64,000 bases of DNA from Thalassotalea mangrovi (GCF_005116735.1 NZ_SWDB01000030.1:1-64000); one strand, 5' to 3'. Positions 26,572-35,489 are shown, counted from the stretch's first letter. The notes: generated from the letters alone by a model not told the origin. Translations and numbers: made by a program.

Positions 26572-27140
26572 GGTGACAAAGCGTGTCGTAAGCTGACTAA
26601 GAATGTCAAAAGGTGTCTAAGGGTGAAAACGAAACGCCTTAGGCTTTTGTCATCCCGGCGTCGGCCGGGATCTCGCTTTACAGCTTTAGGCGGAGATTTC
26701 CTGTCGTGGCAGGAAATGACGAAGGCCCAGAGGTCTGCGAAGGTTCTAGGGTGTCTAGAGGTGTCGAAAGTTGACTAAGGGTGTCAACGAAACGCCTTTA
26801 CCCGTAGTAAAATTTTAATTTTACGTACCCGGAATAAGGTCGAAGACCTTATGTACTCGCTACCTAATAGCAGGCGTTTGCTAGGCGCAATCTTCGATTG
26901 CATGCCAGGAACGATTCTTAATCGTGTGCCAGGAGCTGGCTTGCCAGCGTGCTAGCAGCTTCGCCAAGTTACTCGAAGTAACTCATAGAGTTACATACCC
27001 GAAGCCAATGTTTTATTATTGGCGTTCCCGGAATAAACCCTTTGGGTTTATGTACCCGAAACGCAGTGTACCTGAAATGTCGGTTAAGGCCGTTCGCCCT
27101 CCGAGACCTGAGACCGGAAACCTGAACCCTGTTTTTTAGT
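26572..27140. repeat. Intergenic palindrome island 2
   Basis: The island contains one R1 unit (26649-26720), two GTGTC-type phrases, a family B array at 26801-26860 (GTAAAATT / AATTTTAC; ATAAGGT / ACCTTAT), a family A array at 26881-26955 (CAATC / GATTG; ACGATT / AATCGT; GCTGGC / GCCAGC), a second family B array at 26968-27060 (GTAAC / GTTAC; GCCAAT / ATTGGC; ATAAACCC / GGGTTTAT) and a degenerate GGCC-CTCCGAG module. The bases 27141-27319 hold the promoter of the next gene and nothing else I recognise. Confidence 0.85.
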
Positions 27141-27319
27141 CGCTTTTGTAATTTCCTTGTCAAAAATCGCAATAAAGCGGCTAAAAAGTAAACTTTAGTT
27201 GCCAAATCCTGTAACTATATGTAATTAAGTTAAGAATAAATACTCTAAATCCATTGATCATCATCGAGCAACCAGTATAATTCGCGCGTTTTTTCGATTT
27301 ATTATTTTCCCAGGACAAC

Positions 27320-27961
27320 ATGACCGCTGTGACTCGTGGTGACGAGATGGCTAACCCATCTGCACCCAAAAAAAATCACTCATTAATTGAAGACTTTCTT
27401 GCCTATGTTTGTGGTGGCTTAATGATTGCCATGGGCGTACTGTTATTTGAAAAGGTTGGTATCATTACCGGCGGTGCTGCCGGTATGGCCCTGATCCTGT
27501 CAAAAGTGTCACCGTTCAGTTTTGGGATGTCGTTTTTCTTAATTAACCTGCCATTTTATGCCTTAGCCTGGATGAAAATGGGAGCCCGCTTTACCATTAA
27601 CAGCTTTTTCTCTGTTGCCCTGGTATCGGTGCTGTCCGACTACCTGCATCTGTTTGTTGAAGTGAACTCCATCGATCCACTTTTCGCCTCGGTGATGGGC
27701 GGGTTTTTAATTGCGATGGGCGTGCTGGCGTTTTTCCGACATCGTTCAAGTGTCGGTGGTGTCGGAATCATGGCGGTATTTTTACAGGAGCGATACGGTA
27801 TTCGCGCCGGTAAATTCCAAATGGGGGTCGATTTATCGATTCTCGTCACCGCATTTTTCATTATGCCGGTTAACCTGATTTTCCTGTCTATTGTTGGCGC
27901 GATAGTCGTGAATTTACTGCTTACCCTGAACCATAAACCAGGGCGATACCAAATTACTTAG
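27320..27961 (+). CDS. YitT-family (DUF161) membrane protein
   Basis: This 213-aa integral membrane protein has about five or six helices. It shows the family features GIITGGAAGMALIL near 50-63 and SSVGGVGIMAVFLQERYGIRAGKFQMGVD near 140-170. YitT-family proteins are common but functionally unassigned. An AGGA sits 5 bases before the ATG at 27320. A second ATG nine codons later is a possible alternative. A terminator follows. Confidence 0.8.
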   Translation: MTAVTRGDEMANPSAPKKNHSLIEDFLAYVCGGLMIAMGVLLFEKVGIITGGAAGMALILSKVSPFSFGMSFFLINLPFYALAWMKMGARFTINSFFSVALVSVLSDYLHLFVEVNSIDPLFASVMGGFLIAMGVLAFFRHRSSVGGVGIMAVFLQERYGIRAGKFQMGVDLSILVTAFFIMPVNLIFLSIVGAIVVNLLLTLNHKPGRYQIT

Positions 27962-27985
27962 TTACCTAGCTATTTATCTTCCACT

Positions 27986-28007
27986 AACCGGACTTTTCGT
28001 CCGGTTT
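27986..28007 (+). terminator. Terminator after the YitT gene
   Basis: AACCGGAC pairs with GTCCGGTT around TTTTC, followed by only three T residues. Confidence 0.75.
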
Positions 28008-28085
28008 GTCATAAATTAAGCCCGAAAATTTTATCTTCCATTGAGTTTTGCTAATATTCCCGCAAACCCTATACCGTTAATCACT

Positions 28086-28454
28086 ATGACAACTCTTACT
28101 GAAAAACAAATTCAAGCCATTGATAGCATGAGCGATCAGGTGCGCTTTGATCACCTGATAAAATCCATGACAGAGATTGGCCAGGTGTGGACGCTGGCAA
28201 ATTCCAGTGGCTGTTTGCTTATTGATACCGGCGAAGAGCAATGCCTGCTGTTGTTTTCCCATGAACAGCTTGCTCAGCTGTGGGCTGAACAAGAACATAG
28301 TGAATACCAGCCATTGCAAATTGAATTAACGAAATTTACTGAAAAGTGGTTGCCAGGAATGGCGAACGATGGTTTTTTCATCGCTTGTCAGCCCAATTTA
28401 GCCGGCGAAGCGTTTATCGAATCACCAGCCGATTTCGCCGAAAACTTTAACTAA
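28086..28454 (+). CDS. DUF2750-like small protein
   Basis: This soluble, acidic 122-aa protein resembles the DUF2750 family, with FDHLIKSMTEIGQVWTL near 20-36, a central VWTLANSSGCLLI segment and LLFSHEQLAQLWAE. I start at MTTLTEKQ. An in-frame ATG 15 codons upstream adds a proline-rich stretch that looks non-coding. It overlaps the convergent MBL gene by 8 bases. Function is unknown. Confidence 0.65.
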   Translation: MTTLTEKQIQAIDSMSDQVRFDHLIKSMTEIGQVWTLANSSGCLLIDTGEEQCLLLFSHEQLAQLWAEQEHSEYQPLQIELTKFTEKWLPGMANDGFFIACQPNLAGEAFIESPADFAENFN

Positions 28455-29196
28455 TCGCCTTTTTAAATTTACTCTTAATTGAGCGCCAGTGAGTCGTTGG
28501 AGTCGTTGGTGCCAGGTCGATTATCTCATCGAATTCAGCCGCCGATATGCTGACATCCGGTCCATGCGCCATCAGCAATTTAACCCCCGGCAACGCTTGA
28601 ACTCGGTGCAGGGAATCTCGATATCGCCGTGGGTAAAACACTGGAAACGGTGGCACCAGTTTGCCTTTCACCCGCACCAGTAAGTCAGCGATGTACACTT
28701 GATTGGAATCGCGGTGGTATAACGATAAATCCCGATCCGTGTGTCCTTGGGTGAACAGTACCTGCCAATCTTCAAAGCCCGGTATTAAATCGCCATCGTC
28801 GAGCAAAATATCGGCGTTGAGTTTGCGCGGGTAATGAACGGCCTGGGGTTTTCGGTTGCGGCGCTTGGCAACCCATTGCGTCAGGGCCAGATCTGTCCAA
28901 TGCATTAACACGCCATCTAACCCGCGGTACCAGTGACCTTCGACATTGGCGGCGGCAATCTGACAGCCAAATACCTTGCGAAACTTATGGGCGCCACCGG
29001 CGTGATCGGGGTGCATGTGAGTGACGATTACTAGTTTCAAGTCTGATGCCGGGCGCTTTAATTCCTGTTCAATAAACATTTTCACCATACCCACATCAGC
29101 CCTTGAGCACCCGTCCAGTAACAGCAGGCCGTGATGGTATTCGGCGAGAAATATATTCTGGATATATCCTTGCAGGGTATGAAGTTTTATCAACAA
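28447..29196 (-). CDS. MBL-fold metallo-hydrolase
   Basis: The 249-aa protein has the metal-binding motif HMHPDH (H60, H62, D64, H65) of the metallo-beta-lactamase superfamily. Downstream it has GHTDRDLSLYH and a late His (LMAHGPDVS). It should bind one or two zinc ions and hydrolyse a thioester, lactone or phosphodiester. The substrate is unknown. There is no signal peptide. The gene is convergent with, and slightly overlaps, the DUF2750 gene. Confidence 0.85.
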   Translation of the reverse strand: MLIKLHTLQGYIQNIFLAEYHHGLLLLDGCSRADVGMVKMFIEQELKRPASDLKLVIVTHMHPDHAGGAHKFRKVFGCQIAAANVEGHWYRGLDGVLMHWTDLALTQWVAKRRNRKPQAVHYPRKLNADILLDDGDLIPGFEDWQVLFTQGHTDRDLSLYHRDSNQVYIADLLVRVKGKLVPPFPVFYPRRYRDSLHRVQALPGVKLLMAHGPDVSISAAEFDEIIDLAPTTPTTHWRSIKSKFKKAIS

Positions 29197-29364
29197 GTTA
29201 CGGTTCCGGTTACATTGCTGGGTATTGTAAGATTGTGCATGATTTTGCGGTCATTTCATAGCAAACAGCATCGATAATGAGCACAAGAGTCGGTATTTGG
29301 ATTGGGAATTTTGTAATGATTGGCTAATCTTTTAGTCATTGATAACGTTTAAGCTCAGTACCGT

Positions 29365-29829
29365 ATGCAAACCATTTTAACGCCGGATATTGATGATATC
29401 GCCATTAAACAGTGTTTGTTCAGTTTTGCCAATTATGCCGATAATCATCAGTTTGAATTATTACAACAGCTATTTTCGGAACAAGTCGTGCTTGATTATA
29501 CCTCGACCTTTGGCGGTGAAGTACAGACTCTATCGAGGCAGGATTTAATTAAACAATGGGCGGACTTTCTGCCGGGCTTTGAACTCACCTGGCACCACCT
29601 TAGCAAAGTAAGAGTAACGATTATTGACGATGCGGCTGCCGCTGACGCTGACATTATCGCATCACATTTTTTAGGGCCACATTTCTGGCAACTTTGCGGG
29701 CAATACCAGTTTCAATTACAGCGGGACTCAGCCAGCAAAGGCTGGCAGATAACCGCCCTGACATTGACTCTGGAGTCGGAGCAGGGCGATCGCCAGGCTA
29801 TTATCGCCGCCAATAAATCCCGTCAATAA
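29365..29829 (+). CDS. SnoaL/NTF2-like protein
   Basis: The 154-aa protein matches the nuclear transport factor 2-like fold: an N-terminal helical region with FANYADNHQFELLQQLFSEQVVLDYTSTFGG, then LIKQWADFLPGFELTWHHLSKVRV and beta strands ending ITALTLTLESEQGD. Members are often small-molecule isomerases, hydrolases or binding domains. The role here is unknown. The gene stands alone between divergent and convergent neighbours. Confidence 0.7.
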   Translation: MQTILTPDIDDIAIKQCLFSFANYADNHQFELLQQLFSEQVVLDYTSTFGGEVQTLSRQDLIKQWADFLPGFELTWHHLSKVRVTIIDDAAAADADIIASHFLGPHFWQLCGQYQFQLQRDSASKGWQITALTLTLESEQGDRQAIIAANKSRQ

Positions 29830-29887
29830 ATAGCGCTAAAACATAGCGCCCCATACCACGGGGTAATGTCGTGCCCTTCTGTCGAGA

Positions 29888-32197
29888 CTATAGGATCCTT
29901 GATGATTCGCTTTGGCTTAAATACACGGCGATGGCTTTCGAGGTTGGCGTGTACGATTCATCCCCGACACTGTCAAGCGGCACCAGGGGGTTTGTTTCCG
30001 GGTAATATGCCGCGACATTGCCCCTTGGGATCTCATAAAAACACAAGGTAAAGCCGCTAACGGTACGGGTTTCGTTGTTTTCCCAAACCGAGGTAATATC
30101 TACCAGGTCGCCATCGGCAAAACCTAATTTATTGGCATCTTTTTCATTAATGAACAGCACACTGCGATTATTGCTGATACCGCGATAGCGATCGTCATAA
30201 CCATAGATGGTGGTATTGTACTGATCATGAGAACGCATGCTTTGCAGGGTTAATAAAGAATGCTTGCTGTCTGATTTGTCACTGAACTGTTCCGCAATCA
30301 GCTTTTCCGGTAGCTTTGTGGCGCTAAACTGGGCTTTGCCAGATGTGGTGTCAAATACCAGTTCCCTGGCATTATTACCGAGATAAAAGCCGCCTGGCTG
30401 AGCAATTCTTTCGTTGAACTGACTGAAGCCAGGAATGGTTTGCTCAATTAAATCGCGAATATGGCAATAATCATCGGCGAGTTGCTGCCAGTTTATATTG
30501 CTGTTCGCTAACGTCGCTGCAGCGATACCGCATACAATCGCCGTTTCTGATTTCAGGTGCGGTGATGCGGGCTCGATTTTACCCATTGAAGCATGTACCA
30601 TCGAAAAAGTATCCTCAACCGTAATCGCCTGCTCGCCACTCGCCTGTCGGTCTAATTCGGTGCGTCCTAAACAGGGCAGGATCAGCGCCTGCTTGCCAGG
30701 GTAGAGATGCGAGCGGTTTAATTTGGTACTGATCTGTACGGTCAAATCACAGTTTGCTATAGCATCACAGGTTAATTGAGTGTCTGGTGCCGCAGCGGCA
30801 ATATTACCGCCTAAGCAGATAAGTACTTTACTCTCACCTGATGCCATCGCTTTAATGGCGTGATAGGTGTTATGACCCGGCTCTTTATCAAAGTTGCTCG
30901 AAAATCGTTGATTCAGGGCATCGATAAATGCGCTTTTCGGTTTTTCGTTAATGCCTACCGTGCGGTTGCCCTGAACATTGGAGTGACCACGAACCGGGCA
31001 TAATCCTGCACCAGGTTTACCCAGGTTTCCTCGCAGCAATTGCAGGTTGACGATTTCCTGAATGCTGATCACCGAATGTTTGTGTTGGGTCAGTCCCATT
31101 GCCCAGGTACAGATGACCTTATCGGCACTCAAATAGATTTTCGCTGCCTGCTCGATGTCTTTCTGGCTTAATCCCGATTGCTCACAGATTTTCGACCATG
31201 GGGTATTGCTGACCGCTTTAATGTATTCCTCAATGCTCTGAGTGTGCTCAGTAACAAATACCTCGTCGATAACCCGTTTTGTGCCTTTCTCTTTTGCTAT
31301 CTCGTCTTGTTCGAGCATGTATTTCACCATACCCCGAATCGCCGCCATGTCACCCCCGAGTTTCGGCGTAAAGTAGGCGTGGGAGATTTTTGTCGCCATC
31401 GGCGTTAACAGCTCCATTGGGTCTTGCGGGCTGGCAAAACGCTCCAAAGCTACTTCTTTGAGGTTATTAAAGGTGACGATTTTACAGCCCTTGCGAGCGG
31501 CGCTGCGCAGCGCATTCATCATTCGTGGATGATTACTGCCAGGGTTCTGGCCAAACACAAAAATCGCATCCGCCTGATCAAAATCATCAAGGGTGACGGT
31601 TCCTTTACCAACCCCAACACTTTGATTCAGGGCGACGCCGCTGGCCTCATGGCACATGTTGGAACAATCCGGAAAGTTATTGGTGCCAAACATGCGCCCA
31701 AATAGCTGATATAAATAGGCGGCTTCATTACTGGCACGTCCAGACGTGTATAGTTCCAGCTGTTTGGCAGATTCCAGCATATTGAGGCTTTGTGCAATTA
31801 ACCCAAAGGCATCGTCCCAACTAATGGGCTGGTATTTGTCAGTGCTGGCATCGTAAACCAGAGGCTCAGCAAGGCGACCCTGATATTCGAGCCAGAAGTC
31901 ACTTTGTTTTCGCAGGTAACTGACGCTGTGCTGGTCAAAGAATGTACGATCAATGGTTTTTGCCGTCGACTCCCAGGCGATTGCTTTCGCGCCATTTTCA
32001 CAGAATTGAATCAGACCTTCTTTTTTATCGCCCCAGGCGCAACCGGGACAATCAAACCCCTTGTCCTGATTGGCTCGTTTCAGGTTATAAAGGTTGGCGC
32101 GCAACTGCTCGCTGCGAAAAATGTGTTTTACGGTCGATGTCAGTGAAGGCAAGCCACCTGCTTTCCCGGGTTTTTTGTCGTGTTCAGCCTTGCTCAT
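29888..32197 (-). CDS. FdhF/YdeP-family molybdopterin oxidoreductase
   Basis: The 769-aa enzyme resembles E. coli YdeP (formate dehydrogenase-like alpha subunits). The N-terminal cluster-binding region has only the CPGCAW cysteine pair near 54-59. MGD-binding blocks include VFGQNPGSNHPRMM near 215-228 and GNLGKPGAGLCPVRGHSNVQGNRT near 390-413, and there is a C-terminal molydopterin-binding domain. There is no Tat signal, so it is cytosolic. It uses no visible selenocysteine. The substrate is unknown; YdeP has been linked to acid resistance in E. coli. No partner gene or fdhD lies nearby. Confidence 0.85.
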   Translation of the reverse strand: MSKAEHDKKPGKAGGLPSLTSTVKHIFRSEQLRANLYNLKRANQDKGFDCPGCAWGDKKEGLIQFCENGAKAIAWESTAKTIDRTFFDQHSVSYLRKQSDFWLEYQGRLAEPLVYDASTDKYQPISWDDAFGLIAQSLNMLESAKQLELYTSGRASNEAAYLYQLFGRMFGTNNFPDCSNMCHEASGVALNQSVGVGKGTVTLDDFDQADAIFVFGQNPGSNHPRMMNALRSAARKGCKIVTFNNLKEVALERFASPQDPMELLTPMATKISHAYFTPKLGGDMAAIRGMVKYMLEQDEIAKEKGTKRVIDEVFVTEHTQSIEEYIKAVSNTPWSKICEQSGLSQKDIEQAAKIYLSADKVICTWAMGLTQHKHSVISIQEIVNLQLLRGNLGKPGAGLCPVRGHSNVQGNRTVGINEKPKSAFIDALNQRFSSNFDKEPGHNTYHAIKAMASGESKVLICLGGNIAAAAPDTQLTCDAIANCDLTVQISTKLNRSHLYPGKQALILPCLGRTELDRQASGEQAITVEDTFSMVHASMGKIEPASPHLKSETAIVCGIAAATLANSNINWQQLADDYCHIRDLIEQTIPGFSQFNERIAQPGGFYLGNNARELVFDTTSGKAQFSATKLPEKLIAEQFSDKSDSKHSLLTLQSMRSHDQYNTTIYGYDDRYRGISNNRSVLFINEKDANKLGFADGDLVDITSVWENNETRTVSGFTLCFYEIPRGNVAAYYPETNPLVPLDSVGDESYTPTSKAIAVYLSQSESSRIL

Positions 32198-32374
32198 TTG
32201 TGAACGCTCTTCGATTGCTTTGGGTTCATCATATCTGCCCTATGCTAGCATAAAACCGGGGCCAACTGTGGGATAAATAAGACTCGGACCGTGATACACA
32301 GGCTTGAGTTCTGCGAGTATTATCGGTAACGTTGCCGCATTAATTGAGAAATACTGAAAAACGTTGATCGAGTC

Positions 32375-33229
32375 GTGACAAAAAGAATCTTTTCATTGTT
32401 GGTAGTGATGCTGCTGTCGACCAGTGCCGTTGCAAAAAAACAGGGTGGACCGCTAAGCAACCCGAGAGAAATCGGCGATCCTGTCTGGGAAGCGGGCATG
32501 TTCGGTGCTTATTTTCGCGATGCGCTTTATCCGGCTTCAGCGGACTCGCAGCATAAGCTTTTACCGGTGCCATTTTTTATTTATCGCGGCGAGTACCTGC
32601 GCATTGGTGATGATGCCATTGTTAAAGCGGTCGCTGTTGAGAAAGAACGGATAAAAGTCGACCTGTCCCTGTCCGGAGCTTTTAACTCGGATTCTGAGGA
32701 TAGTGAGATTCGCCGTGGCATGCCAGATCTCGATTTCTTATTTGAGATGGGACCTGAAGTGAGTTTGCGGTTGAATGATTCGACAACGTCAGAACTGTGG
32801 CTGAACATACAATTAAGGGGAGTATTCTCTACCGACTTTAGTGGTATCGATCATCATGGTTACGTATTCGAACCTGAGTTTTCCTGGGAGTCGGATCAAA
32901 TAGGTATCGCCAACACCACCTTTTTTATCAGCGCGGCACCGATATTTGCGACAGAGAAAACTCATGAGTATTTTTATCAGGTTGATGAGGTTTATGCGAC
33001 CGATTTTCGCCCCGCCTATGATGCAGGCGCTGGCTACTTAGGCACGAAAACTGCGTTTTCCCTTAAGTACGAGCATGACGATGACATTACTGTATTTGCT
33101 GGCGTGCGTTTTGGTATCTGGAGTGGTAGCGTTAATGCTGACAGTCCTCTGTACCAGGATTCGTTTACCTATGGCGTCGGCCTTGGGGTGAAATGGCGGC
33201 TGTTTGTGAGCGAAAGGAAGGTTAAGTAG
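32375..33229 (+). CDS. MipA/OmpV-family outer-membrane protein
   Basis: This 284-aa protein has a signal peptide (to AVA at about 20) followed by a beta-rich body with alternating hydrophobic strands and a terminal aromatic strand (YGVGLGVKWRLFV). VPFFIYRGEYLRI, MPDLDFLFEMGPEVSLRL and KYEHDDDITVFAGVRFG match the MipA/OmpV family. These proteins form outer-membrane barrels, and MipA scaffolds murein enzymes in E. coli. The start is GTG with a weak ribosome binding site. The stop codon lies inside a hairpin of the R7 repeat family. Confidence 0.8.
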   Translation: MTKRIFSLLVVMLLSTSAVAKKQGGPLSNPREIGDPVWEAGMFGAYFRDALYPASADSQHKLLPVPFFIYRGEYLRIGDDAIVKAVAVEKERIKVDLSLSGAFNSDSEDSEIRRGMPDLDFLFEMGPEVSLRLNDSTTSELWLNIQLRGVFSTDFSGIDHHGYVFEPEFSWESDQIGIANTTFFISAAPIFATEKTHEYFYQVDEVYATDFRPAYDAGAGYLGTKTAFSLKYEHDDDITVFAGVRFGIWSGSVNADSPLYQDSFTYGVGLGVKWRLFVSERKVK

Positions 33230-33250
33230 CGTTGCTGACGCAACGCTACT
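33225..33250. repeat. R7 hairpin spanning the ompV-like stop codon
   Basis: AGTAGCGTTGC (33225-33235) pairs perfectly with GCAACGCTACT (33240-33250). The TAG stop is bases 3-5 of the left arm. It probably acts as a terminator-like 3' end for the MipA/OmpV gene and is the first module of island 3. Confidence 0.8.
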
Positions 33251-33859
33251 GTTTAAGAGGTAATCTTCGATGGTGGAGAAAATTCTCTCGTTGTCGAATT
33301 TTAGAGGTAATCTTCGATAGTGGAAGAAAAGGGTTCCGCCGGCCACCCTTTTCAGGTGGAGATAACCTTCTCGTTGTCAGGTTATCGGTTATGGACAGGG
33401 ATGGCTTGTATGCAGAAAATGGAGGAGCAATTTTCCGTTAGGATTACATCGGCGGAAACTTGTGCAATGCTCAAAGTCATCCCGGCGTCGGCCGGGATCT
33501 CGCTTTTTAATTTGGCTGAGATTTCCTGTCGTGGCAGGAAATGACGAAGCTTTTATAACCTGCTAACTATACTGGTTGTCTAAAGGTGACCAATGCTGTC
33601 TCGGGGTGACAACGAAGCGCCTCAGCACAGTCATCCTCACGAAAGTTGGGATCTCGCTCTTTAAACTTCAACAGGTGCAATCTTCCCCCTTCCACCATAA
33701 CTCTTACTCTTTGCTAGGCGCAATCTTCGATTGCATGCTCGGAACGATTTATCGTGTGCCAGGAGCTGGCTTGCCAGCGTGCTAGGAATGCAATGTGCTA
33801 GTGGCTTGAGTTTAAGGCCGTTCGCCCTCCGAGGCCTGAAACCTGAGACCTGCGACCTT
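33251..33859. repeat. Intergenic palindrome island 3
   Basis: Modules: a repeated phrase AGGTAATCTTCGATNGTGGA, an R6-like unit near 33411-33440, an R1 unit (33476-33545), a degenerate R1 half (33630-33656), a family A array at 33713-33801 and a GGCCGTTCGCCCTCCGAGGCC module near 33817-33841. No gene is supported here. Confidence 0.85.
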
Positions 33860-33908
33860 CTTCGGAGATTAACGTCTCGCTAGTCGCCGAAGACGTTAAT
33901 CGCCGAAG
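33860..33908. terminator. Hairpin containing the last codons of the 389-aa gene
   Basis: CTTCGG-A-GATTAACGTCT (33860-33877) pairs with AGACGTTAATC-G-CCGAAG (33891-33908), with a single A/G mismatch in 18 positions. The right arm includes the stop and the last three codons of the minus-strand gene (…FGD-stop), so the left arm is an inverted copy of the gene's end. Confidence 0.8.
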
Positions 33909-35065
33909 ATAGTCTTCATCAAACTTATCACCTGAGTGACGCTCTTGCCTTGCTCGACGCTACTGATAATCGAACTGCGGTTATTAACCAAATACTCTGG
34001 CTTGCCTTCCGCCTCAATTGCCTTATCGACGATCTGCGCGGCGGATTCCTTGCTGCGTTTCATTGCCCGCGGAATCGAAGCTGCCTTCTTCGGCTTGTTT
34101 TTCATTTTCAGGTAATTGGATTGCTCCGCCTGCTCGTTGTTGGCGAACAGGAATAAATCCAGTAAAACCGCGCGATGTTGATAAAGCAATTGTTCCTGCT
34201 CGCCTTCTGGCATCGCATTTTGGTACCAGGGGCACACACGCATGGTCGCGATTAATTCGTGCCAGTAAGTATCAAATCCCTGGTTGTTTAAGCGACTGAT
34301 AGCAAATGCCTGGGTGTAACAATCCATTTTGCTGTTGCTCAGGGCGATAAACTGATCCGGGCGACGCATTGCCAGCAATCGTGTTGCCGGTGCCAGCGGC
34401 GCTTTATCGCCTTCACCGAACTCATTAAATATGTCCTGGTAGCTCTTTACAAACTGATTGTAAGCCCTGGCATCCACATCACCCTCCATAGGGATTAATG
34501 CTAATGCCTCATCGAATCGTTGCGGCTGCTCTGCCAATAAACGATGAAAGGTTTTCGCAGCTTTGCTACTGGCGAACCATTCAACATCAAAATCGTATTG
34601 CTCCGGACCATGGACACTAGTGTGCTTGCCGGCATAAGCCAGACGATCAGCTTCGTTCATATCCGCTAGATTCTGACTGTTTAACTGCTGAATATATGCA
34701 AGCAGGCGCAATCGCTCTGGCAATGATTGCAGCGCACCATTTTGCTCAATAAAGCCTGCAAATACCGGCCAGGGGGTAACGCGCGTCATCTTTAGCTGGC
34801 CAATAGAAATGGCCTGTTGCAGGATGTCCTGAAGCTTCTTTAATGGCTTGAACTGATGCTCATCAAGCAGGTCGCGATTTACACCATGCTCGCAAAGGTT
34901 ATTGAGTTCAATACACCAGCCTAAGAAGTCCTGCGGCCGGTTTTCCACCTTGACCGCCATCAGGTTGAGGCTGATTTCGGAAATGTATTTCAGGGCGTTT
35001 TGGTAAATTTGATTTTCAATACCGGAGAGGGGCATTTTTACCGGAGAAGATAGCAACTGTCTCAT
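33896..35065 (-). CDS. Unrecognised 389-aa protein
   Basis: I do not recognise this protein. It is soluble, mostly helical and without a signal peptide. It contains RRPDQFIALSNSKMDCYTQAF and YWHELIATMRVCPWYQNAMPEGEQEQ, which look like conserved cores, and a basic linker (MKNKPKKAASIPRAMKRSKES) before a helical C-terminus. The phrase about being able to use a position to enter a unique number resembles segments in some restriction-related proteins, but this is not enough to assign a function. I start at MRQLLSSPVK; the frame continues upstream toward the MITE at 35110, whose end lies about 45 bases before this start. The 3' end forms a hairpin with island 3. Confidence 0.6.
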   Translation of the reverse strand: MRQLLSSPVKMPLSGIENQIYQNALKYISEISLNLMAVKVENRPQDFLGWCIELNNLCEHGVNRDLLDEHQFKPLKKLQDILQQAISIGQLKMTRVTPWPVFAGFIEQNGALQSLPERLRLLAYIQQLNSQNLADMNEADRLAYAGKHTSVHGPEQYDFDVEWFASSKAAKTFHRLLAEQPQRFDEALALIPMEGDVDARAYNQFVKSYQDIFNEFGEGDKAPLAPATRLLAMRRPDQFIALSNSKMDCYTQAFAISRLNNQGFDTYWHELIATMRVCPWYQNAMPEGEQEQLLYQHRAVLLDLFLFANNEQAEQSNYLKMKNKPKKAASIPRAMKRSKESAAQIVDKAIEAEGKPEYLVNNRSSIISSVEQGKSVTQVISLMKTIFGD

Positions 35066-35109
35066 GAAAAGTAAGGGCTCCAACGTCGAGATAGTGTATG
35101 AAAAGCTAA

Positions 35110-35382
35110 TACCAATCACATTGAGCTTGTGCACAACTCAGAGTTAGGGCAGAGGTTCAGTTACAACATAGATTTCATTGATATAGTCATTCTATATTAA
35201 TGAAATATAGGGCCGTAAATGGGCCTCTGATAAACTCCCTCCGGGTGAGTTTTAAAGGCGTTTATCCTGCGTTACTGATTTTGGCTGATTTTGATAACGG
35301 AACGACCATTCTCTGCAATCAAAGCCTTGTCTAAAAGCCTTTAAATTATCACTGAGTGAGCAATAATTTAATGTGATTGGTA
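35110..35382. mobile_element. MITE copy 2, upstream of the 389-aa gene
   Basis: This 273-base copy of the element at 7401-7663 has TIRs TACCAATCACATTGA and TTAATGTGATTGGTA. It is slightly longer because of an insertion near 35281 (a repeated GATTTTGGCT phrase). Flanks are TAA and TCA, so no clear target duplication is left. It lies in the likely promoter area of the minus-strand gene ending at 33896. Confidence 0.85.
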
Positions 35383-35489
35383 TCATCTCATATTAGTTCA
35401 GGACGCGGCATAATACCTGCTGATTTTCACCTTTCAAGCAGAAAAACAAAAAACGCGAGTGATGGGAGAAAAAATAAACAAAAAAGCTA

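Noticed and set aside
26801-27060. Integron attC sites
   Set aside because: No gene cassettes lie between the palindromes, no core-site consensus is visible and no integrase gene is present in the window.
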